Positions 56,701-64,000 of a stretch of 64,000 nt of DNA are shown piece by piece. The notes below the pieces were generated by a model. The model searched no databases and had not been told where the DNA came from. It saw only the letters and a list, made by a program, of their open reading frames with translations. The first letter of the stretch is position 1. Each line of letters begins with the position of its first letter. Source of the DNA: Bugula neritina (lineage: Eukaryota > Bryozoa > Gymnolaemata > Cheilostomatida > Bugulidae). Position numbers and translations under genes: made by a program. The stretch lies in NCBI GenBank assembly GCA_964035545.1, contig OZ037768.1, positions 10,097,241-10,161,240 on the forward strand, read 5' to 3'.

Positions 56701-58500
56701 TCATACAAAATAGGCATCATGCAATTTTAATTGGCTTTCTTCATTATTAGTTTGTAAAATCATGAATTTGCATAGAATTTTTATTGTTTTATTTGTTTGT
56801 TGAAGTATTTTTTCAGACTAAGGCTACATACTGAAATCTATAAGATAGGTATTGCATTTAAAGTTTTTCTCTCTTGTGTGGGTTTATAGTTTTCGTCACT
56901 ATAAGAACCTCTGATGGAAAATGTTTTTAATCAAGCTAAAGACTTGTTTTTTATTATGACTGATTGACTTGAAATTTCTTTCAGGGTTATTCTTAAACAA
57001 TTTTAGTGTATGGCTAAGCAGTTGGGTTTGCAATGGAAAGGGCTAAGAAAGCTGGGTGATCTTCAAGTACAGCTGAAGAAGACTCTCAAAGAGATGTTAG
57101 ATTTGGTTGATGAACTTATTCATTCTAATCCATATAGCAAGAAGGAGATTTTAGAGCTACTAGAAGTTGATGAGGAGCAGCTTATGACTACAAGTCTCAG
57201 CTCCAACACTGCACACTGTAAGTCTACATGCAGCTCAAGTCTGCTGCTTATTTTATATCTTTGCCAAACAGTTTACCGATTTCTGGTTGCTGTAGTTTGC
57301 ACGTGCAAGATCAACTAATTGTACAAGTTGGATTATATGAACTATTGGCACTGTGATATTTAAAGCTTTTAGTCAGTTGCCATTTATGTGGTATTTATTT
57401 TTTAGATTTAATCCAGTAGTCAAATTCAGTGGATAAATGTCATTTTACAATTTTTCATGATTTGCTGGGAAACGGGTTCAAGTACTAATGCTGATGAAAA
57501 TTGCTTCAAGATTATATAAAATTAATCATATGAAATTTTCGAAAAAAATTAATTTCTAATTTATTGAATCCAAATTATCATTTAGCTAATATCTTATATT
57601 TATTTTTATTTTTTGTTTAAATAAGTTTAGCAAAAATTTTAATTTACTGTTTTACACTGACATGCTATTGTTATTCATCTCTTTTTATTTTCAGTAACAC
57701 ACTTCAAGTTGTATCAAAGAGCTAAGCATGTGTTTTCTGAGGCATGGAGAGTGGAGGAATTTAAAAGACTAAGTTGTACGCCAGAAGTTGATGCTAACAG
57801 ATTGGGAGAGTTGATGAATGATAGTCATGTGTCTACAAGAGACATCTATGAGTGTAGTCATCCTGACCTTGACATGCTGACTGACCTTTGCCGGTCAGTG
57901 TCATTTCTTGCATTATAGTAATGTTTAAATTGGTGTTCCGTGTAAAATCTAATGCTCACCTTTCACCGCCATGCCCTAATCGGGTGGCGGGTACCGTATA
58001 AAATCTAAAGACTTGATTAAATTGTATGTTTATACTCGTATTTATTGTTGACCATCATTTATTGTGTTAATTCGGCTGATTATTATTAAAAGAAGATGTA
58101 AATTATTTTAGTGAAACTGTAAACATGAATGCAGTCACTGTCGTTGCAACAATTATTCGACAAAAACCACCTCGCTATTGATAGCTAGTTTAAAAGGAGC
58201 CAATTGGCTACAGTCGTGTGACTTCAGCTCCCTTGTATTTTAGATTGTGGTTTACTATCTTTTTGCTTGGACTCCAAATCGTTTTATTATTGCAGAAAAA
58301 ATGGGGCTATAGGATCTAGATTGACTGGTGCTGGATGGGGTGGTTGTGCAGTGTCTATGGTCCCTCAAGATCTTGTCAACAGTTTTATGCAGACTATTAG
58401 CACCGAGTTCTATACAGCAGAGAGACTCAAAGGCAAAGACATTGATCAAGTCTTCTTTAAAACAACCCCTGCTTCAGGAGCCTGTGTGTACAAATGTTAA
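53796..58500 (+). CDS. GALK2: GALK2, N-acetylgalactosamine kinase, 467 aa
   Basis: GHMP-family sugar kinase, cytosolic, that phosphorylates GalNAc (and galactose weakly) at C1 with ATP. Nine exons join in frame: 53796-53857, 54280-54368, 54767-54890, 55599-55860, 55955-56053, 56404-56556, 57007-57217, 57695-57893 and 58296-58500. The galactokinase signature [18 protein letters not shown] crosses exons 2-3. The ATP-binding GHMP loop is [29 protein letters not shown] holds the expected catalytic Asp. GHMP motif 3 is [14 protein letters not shown], near the C-terminus. The sequence follows GALK2, not GALK1 (for example [33 protein letters not shown]). All motifs are intact. A splice acceptor just upstream of the ATG (tattag, 53776) shows a non-coding 5' exon, which may lie near 53500-53700 or further upstream. 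Confidence 0.94.
56883..56962 (-). mobile_element. old SINE remnant, GALK2 intron 6
   Basis: Reads gtcactataagaacctctgatgg, aaatgttttt, aagctaaagactt and a terminal ttattatgac, the reverse complement of the SINE 3' half with many substitutions. Closest in extent to the fragment at 858-940. Confidence 0.5.
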
Positions 58501-60071
58501 ATTCCTTATTGATGATGTCACATAAACGAATACAACTGGAAGCTAAATGCTTTTTACTATTAATCCATTATTCTGGACTACCCTTAGTGGAGGCAAACTA
58601 TAGCGTCAGTTTGAATAGCTTTTTTATTTTATCACAAGTACGATTTAGAAATACAAGATACATTTTAGGTATATGCTAATTATCCCTGAGGAAAACAATG
58701 ATGTATATTGAATTATAGTAAAATAATATTATTCTGATAAGATCGTCAGTAAAAGTATGTGATATTCAAGAGTATTGAAAACATCAATAATATTTTCTAA
58801 GCTTATGCTTTTTTTGTATTTTTATTTTCCAAACAAACACATTGTTCATATACTGTATGCTGTATGCATGAATTATTACTGAAGATGACCAGTTTATGTT
58901 ACATCTACTTCAGCTTTTTTTAAGAAATAATGGACTATATTATGTTTCTAATTTTTTTGACTGTTTAAGCTAACTATTATGTTGGCATTCCTTCATCAAT
59001 GTTTTGATAAAATTATGGCATTCCAGCATCTTTTTCTTTCAATTTTACAAAATAACATAAGTTACTAAAATATGAGTTGCATTTCAGCCTAACCCGTACA
59101 CTGTACACCTGTGCATGTAGCTATTTAAAGCTTACAAGTTGCACTTGGGATAGAATCTTACACAAACTTACTGATCATCTTAGTCTATTAAAATGCACAG
59201 AGCATTTTATTTTTAAAATACATAATGAATATTTTAATGTTGGGAAGCAGTAGCAGTCACTTTGTTGGCAATGAAAGTCTAAAAATACTTTCCTTCATAT
59301 TAAGCTTTAGCATGCAGGTGTGTCAAAATCAAGGACAGGTGCGCAAGAATCATAGGCAGCACTCAGCAGTAAAATTCGATTCAACTGTGCAGATTATTGG
59401 TGTGGGTATCAAATTATGACAATATTATGTCATCAATATAAATAAACATTGTACATCAGCAATCCTGCTAGATTATGAAGCAGTACTATAATCTTCAATA
59501 CGAGTTGTCATCTCCAAAAAAGGCTGTTCACAGTGTCAGCAGGCTGAGAGGCAAATTTTGCAGTTTGCTAATTAAGCATTAATTCTAAATTGACAATTTG
59601 ATATTTTTTGATCGCAATACTATGCAGTGTAAGAAAAATGATACGATGAAGAGTATTTTATTTCGTCACATACTGGTTGTGGGGGCAAGAAAATACATCG
59701 CAATATCTGTTTCCGGTCGGTTTAAACACTCGGCACTCAAGTTCAAGAGCCGTGTATTTTTTCTTTGATAAGTTGTTGTTGTACGGTTGTAATTGATTAC
59801 TTTCACCTCTCTTCGTTACTAGTTATCTTTATTTGGTGCAAAGGTTTTGCGCTAATCAACTAATAAAGACAAAAAACGAGGTTATAAATTCAGCAATTGA
59901 AAATTGAAGCTCAGGTTATCTTCACCTTCACCTTGCCAACTGGAACTCTGAGTCAAGTTTAGACAGTAATTTAGAGCTTTAACTCAAGCTTAAGGTTCAA
60001 GTACCTTTCAATTTAACCTTTCGACAAGAGCATCACAGACCCAGCTACTAAGTGTTACCATCAAAATCGCC
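58501..60071. other. GALK2 3' flank and ARPC4 promoter side
   Basis: AT-rich DNA without coding signals. From about 59690 the sequence becomes slightly more GC-rich (tttccggtcggtttaaac) and leads to the ARPC4 start, so the ARPC4 promoter and leader probably lie at 59690-60071. No core promoter motif is clear. Confidence 0.4.
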
Positions 60072-62415
60072 ATGGTTTGTAAAATTAAACTATAAGTGAA
60101 AGTAAAACTAAGTCATTCAATTTCATTTAATTTTATTCAATATCTTGTCAGAATGCTTGTACTTGTAGTAATACTATTAGTATTACTAATATTTAATGCT
60201 ATATTTAATGATAATATTATAGTTATACTTATACTTATAGTAACAATAATGGCGATAGCGTTAATGTATAAATAAGCTATAGTTATATTTCTCATTCATC
60301 ATTAATGATGATTAACAGATTAAATTTAATCCTAAGCCTTATGTGAACGTCAATAATGACAATGATTAAACACTTATGACTTAAAATATGGCTTGATCAT
60401 CATTATTACTTTATGAATAAATAAAATTATAATTATTTAATAAAATTTTAGGCAAGAGAATAAAAATTAAACTTGCATAAAATGGAAATTGAATAAAGTA
60501 CATGATAAGCTGCCTACAATTGACTCCAACATTATTTTGATGTGTTGTTGAACTGTAATTAGAATAAAACCTATCGTTATTACAATAGACTGTCTATTAC
60601 TCACTGATTCAAGTACATGTAATGTTTCTTTTCACAATTGCTTCAAAATAATCATTGACAATTGTCCTTTATCTCTAGCCACTATTCAAATACATTAGGT
60701 GTCATTGACAAACTCAAATTTGTTTAGTCTCTAGGACTTGCTTCAAAATATCAAACGAGTAAGTATGACTGGATGCCCTTCCTGAATTCACCATTAGCCC
60801 AGCTGGCATTAAAACCCATGACACTAGGCCAGCGCTTCAACCATGAAATCATTGCTGTTTATTTGGTGCCATTACTGACATTTTTTGTTGAAATAGACTC
60901 AATTTTTTCTTTCAATATTTATAGGGTTTCCGTTTTATTTACTCTGCTGCCTGTTCCTTGGTAATTTTTGTATTACCAAGGAACAGGCAGCATTGAAAAC
61001 ATTTGTATGTTTTTCATTTAATTTTTGCTCACAATTAGTAGAAGCTACACTAGTTTTCTTTTGACCATCACCTATCTAATTAGTTTCTTTTTATTGTAGT
61101 CGACAACTTTGAAACCATATCTTACTGCTGTAAGAAATACACTTACTGCCGCCATGTGTCTTGAAAATTTTTCGTCACAGGTTGTAGAGCGCCACAACAA
61201 GCCAGAGGTGGAAGTCAAGTAAGACTATGTACTCTAATTTAAGATCTATGCTATGTTTAATCACTAATGGTTTTGTTTGTATTATATATATGTTGTGATA
61301 ATAACTCATGGTTTTGTGTATTAATTAATTTGAAGTCTCAATGATAAAGTTTTAAAGTAGTACTTGCATACATACCATTAATTATTGTAACTATACCCTT
61401 GGCTAGTTTTGGAATCAGGACATCTCTCTGTCTCTAGACATACAGAGCAATTTTGTTTGAGGCTGTCAAATTGCAATATAATTTTTACTATATAAGAACT
61501 CATATTGCAGGACAAGCAACGAACTGTTGCTTACTCCGGTTGTTGTTAGTCGGAATGAGAAAGAGAGAGTGTTAATTGAGGGTTCAGTTAATTCACTTAG
61601 AATTAGTATATCCATAAAGCAGGTTAGTAAATAACTACATATACTCCTAATCTAGTAAATCTTAATATTTGAAGTATATGAAATTAGATAGAATAAAAAG
61701 CAAATGCATACTTACTACACTAAAACTGGGTATTTGATCTAGATTTGAGAAATGCATCAATGTGCAGTAATAGTAATATGTTCAGCCTGAGATTTAAACT
61801 CAATCGAAATTTTTATTCTGCTAGTAATATTTTGTATCTTATTCTTCCAACCATTTGATGTTACAGGCAGATGATCTTGAGAAAATTCTGTGTCATAAGT
61901 TTACTAATTTTATGACTCAAAGGGCAGAGCACTTTACCATTATGCGACGGAAACCTATAGCGGTATGTATAAATTTGAATCTGCTCTTATTATCGCATGA
62001 AATAGTGCTAAGGTTGTATTTAGTTTCAATCTTGTTACAAAAGTTAGTATACGAAATTGAGTTGGACAAGTTGCTAACATGCCATTTTAAGTTTTTATAT
62101 CACTATTAAAGAGGCATGATTTAAATCGGAATTTTTGTTCTTGATCTTTTCAGTGAGTATTAAATGGGTTTTAGACCCGTTTTGCATTTCCATTTATCAT
62201 GGCCATTCACATATTACATAAGGATGTTTATTTTATAGGGTTATGATATTAGCTTCCTGATTACAAATTTTCACATGGAACAAATGTACAAACATAAACT
62301 AGTAGATTTCATAATCAGCTTTATGGAGGAGATCGACAAAGAAATAAGTGATTTGAAGTTATCTGTCAACACTCGGGCTAGAATATGTGCTGCGGAGTTT
62401 CTCCAAAGATTTTAA
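60072..62415 (+). CDS. ARPC4: ARPC4, Arp2/3 complex subunit 4 (p20), 168 aa
   Basis: Core subunit of the Arp2/3 complex that nucleates branched actin. Exon 1 carries only the ATG (60072-60074, gccATG followed by gtttgt). The rest are 61100-61218, 61511-61622, 61867-61962 and 62239-62415. The sum is 169 codons, so 168 aa as in other animals. Sequence blocks are nearly identical to the family: [86 protein letters not shown] and [21 protein letters not shown]. The first intron is about 1 kb and contains an old SINE and a perfect hairpin. A polyadenylation hexamer AATAAA at 62687-62692 follows the stop by 272 nt. The single-codon exon 1 is inferred from phase and expected length. Confidence 0.93.
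60764..60860 (-). mobile_element. old SINE copy with tRNA-like head, ARPC4 intron 1
   Basis: The reverse complement reads tggttgaagcgctggcctag (A-box-like), gggttttaatgcc (decayed B box), then gaattcaggaagggcatccagtcata. That last block matches the conserved middle of the SINEs at 5841 and 53212. The tail is missing. Confidence 0.6.
60945..60992. repeat. perfect 21-bp hairpin, ARPC4 intron 1
   Basis: Arms 60945-60965 and 60972-60992 are exact reverse complements (core gctgcctgttccttggtaa) around a 6-nt loop. It lies about 85 bp right of the old SINE. Confidence 0.8.
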
Positions 62416-62686
62416 CCTTTTATGCAGTTGCCATCCAAGTTCCCTCCTTATTTCCTTGCTTGATTACAGCTGATGTTCGTGATTTATTTTTTTTTAAGTT
62501 TTAGGCATTTAGACATGAAAGTTACCTCATTTGAGGTTATTGGCTTCATTGCATAACATGCTTCTTCAGTTACCAAAGCATTTTCATGCCAGTAAATTTA
62601 CATACGCTAAAAGAAGTCGCAGCAAATAGCTCAGCTAAAGTATGCTCAAGAGCTATGTTGTAGCCGGATATTGCCAAGTACTAGAC

Positions 62687-62692
62687 AATAAA
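62687..62692 (+). terminator. ARPC4 polyadenylation signal
   Basis: AATAAA in gacaataaattgctc, 272 nt after the ARPC4 stop codon. Confidence 0.6.
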
Positions 62693-63273
62693 TTGCTCAT
62701 TTGGTAGTCAAATTTTCATCTTATAATTATGTACATTTTAGCCAAAACGCTCTAGAAAATAATTCTGAAACCTTTTCCTTAAGTAATAGGTTTTTTACTG
62801 TAGAGTAATGATTTTTTAGAGTATTGCTTTGGTTACTTTTTGATTTTAGTCCCATTTTGTTCAGTTGACAATAATTCTCAAATCGTCAATGGTTTTGTAC
62901 TTAGTATTGTCCATGGCTCAACATCATTACATATTTAAGTTATAAACGAATGTTTTTTTTCAAGTTTGCCCTAATCAAATTATTGTTTCCATATAGAAAA
63001 TGTAGCACTAAGAATAACTAAAACACTACTGTTCCCTGTTTTTTTTACAACTAAATAAATGACTGAAAAGTTACATAATTGTATTCACATTAAAATAATA
63101 AAAAAATATTTTAGCATTCAACTATAATAACTAACTTGGCCTAAATATTATAAAAAGTTGACATATAAATGAAACATGCTATGCTCCAAAATTGGAGCTT
63201 TGGTTTGCCATATTAATATGTATAACAAATCATGAGTACTAAAAACATTGAATGCATGGAAATACAAGATTGT
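62693..63273. other. gap between convergent ARPC4 and SLC25A20
   Basis: AT-rich; holds the 3' ends of both transcripts. No other feature seen. Confidence 0.5.
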
Positions 63274-64000
63274 CTAATTGGGAAAAACCACGTTGAGCAC
63301 TCGCATAGCCATCTCATATCCAAAGAAACAAGCCTGCAAAATAAAAATGGCTTAAGTTAAGACATGCCATCAGATGAAAGTCTAGTACATAAGCATTAAA
63401 AATCACATTTTCTTAGTCGACTAAAAGTTCATGTGATGCAATGTGTTATAGCATCACGTAAAATCATGACAAAAACCAGCTAGCAAGTGATGAGAAAATG
63501 ATTGTATTACTTTTTGCCATAAAATGCAAACATGGCTGAAACATAATATTCTTGGTAGTTTAGTCAAATTTTGAATTAAAACTGATATTGTGGAAGAAAG
63601 TTACTCACAGCATTGGCTGGGAATGCTCTTACGAGAACAGGAGTGAGTCCCTTAAATAATCCTTTTGGTCCACTTTCCCTCATGATCTCGGCAAATACAC
63701 CCCGGAGACCATTTTTATAAGTGCCCTCAGGTGCTAAAATAAAGTACATGTATAATACTGGTAGTACTGATACAACACAAGATGGTGGTATATACTTTCA
63801 TTCTCTAATTGATCATCAAAGCTATTAAACTGGAACTCTAAAAATATTGCGTCGTAACTGAATTATAACTTACTAAGAACAATGAAATAAGGGTTATATT
63901 TCGACCTACCAGTTTGATACCTAGACTTCAACGTGTCTGGAACTATGGCCACTACCCAGTTACATATACCAGTAAGCCCACCACATGTTAGCACTATACC
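63274..64000 (-). CDS. SLC25A20: SLC25A20-type mitochondrial carnitine/acylcarnitine carrier (5' part missing)
   Basis: Mitochondrial inner-membrane carrier that exchanges carnitine and acylcarnitine for fatty-acid oxidation. The last three exons are present: 63910-64000 (cut by the window edge), 63609-63733 and 63274-63333. The first gives GLTGICNWVVAIVPDTLKSRYQT, with the carrier signature PDTLKSR of the third repeat. The second gives APEGTYKNGLRGVFAEIMRE and GLFKGLTPVLVRAFPANA. The last gives ACFFGYEMAMRVLN and ends VFPN. KSRYQT followed by AP-G-Y-NG, and the RAFPANAACFFG helix, point to the carnitine carrier instead of other SLC25 members, though the closely related SLC25A29-like group cannot be excluded from this fragment. 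The first two carrier repeats lie outside the window. Confidence 0.85.

Overview
This window is nuclear DNA from a multicellular animal, most likely a compact, AT-rich invertebrate genome. The evidence is many short GT-AG introns, one-to-one matches to conserved animal genes, a Ty3/Gypsy retrotransposon, LINE and tRNA-derived SINE copies, and hAT-type DNA transposons. A lophotrochozoan is a reasonable guess, but nothing here fixes the phylum.

Layout from left to right: UBE3B (minus strand, 22 coding exons, HECT C-terminus cut off by the window edge), with a possible small spliced upstream ORF in its leader; a 14-kb composite block (11758-25724) bounded by two direct hAT-like copies; a tRNA-like pair (26183-26477); CNBP (minus); a repeat-rich gap with two broken LINEs; RBM45 (plus, nine exons); DCTN3 (minus, seven exons), convergent with RBM45; a third LINE fragment; LARP6 (plus); a microsatellite and SINE zone; GALK2 (plus, nine exons); ARPC4 (plus, five exons); and the last exons of SLC25A20 (minus), cut by the right edge. 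The host genes are unrelated housekeeping functions (ubiquitin ligation, nucleic-acid binding, dynactin, actin nucleation, sugar phosphorylation, mitochondrial carnitine transport). I see no operon-like logic among them.

The most unusual structure is the 14-kb block. Its outer left and right hAT ends are flanked by the same 8 bp, tcatagat. The inner ends of the two hAT copies have different flanks. The simplest reading is that two nearby hAT copies moved together as one composite transposon, carrying a whole secreted-protein gene (signal peptide, WSC domain, apple-like C-terminal exon, 196 aa). That gene was later hit by an apparently young Gypsy element (identical-length 328-bp LTRs, 5-bp TSD ggttt, uninterrupted 1317-codon polyprotein), which sits 34 bp upstream of a 3' splice site. 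The gene also has a duplicated, frameshifted last exon and an intronic MITE.

Smaller signals are a tRNA-derived SINE family with five copies of different ages, a palindromic repeat family built from GGTAAAAATGGCACA-like units, two perfect 20-21 bp hairpins in introns of RBM45 and ARPC4, and duplicated splice donors in UBE3B. Exon borders were placed by eye from splice signals, reading phase and remembered family sequences. No search was run.
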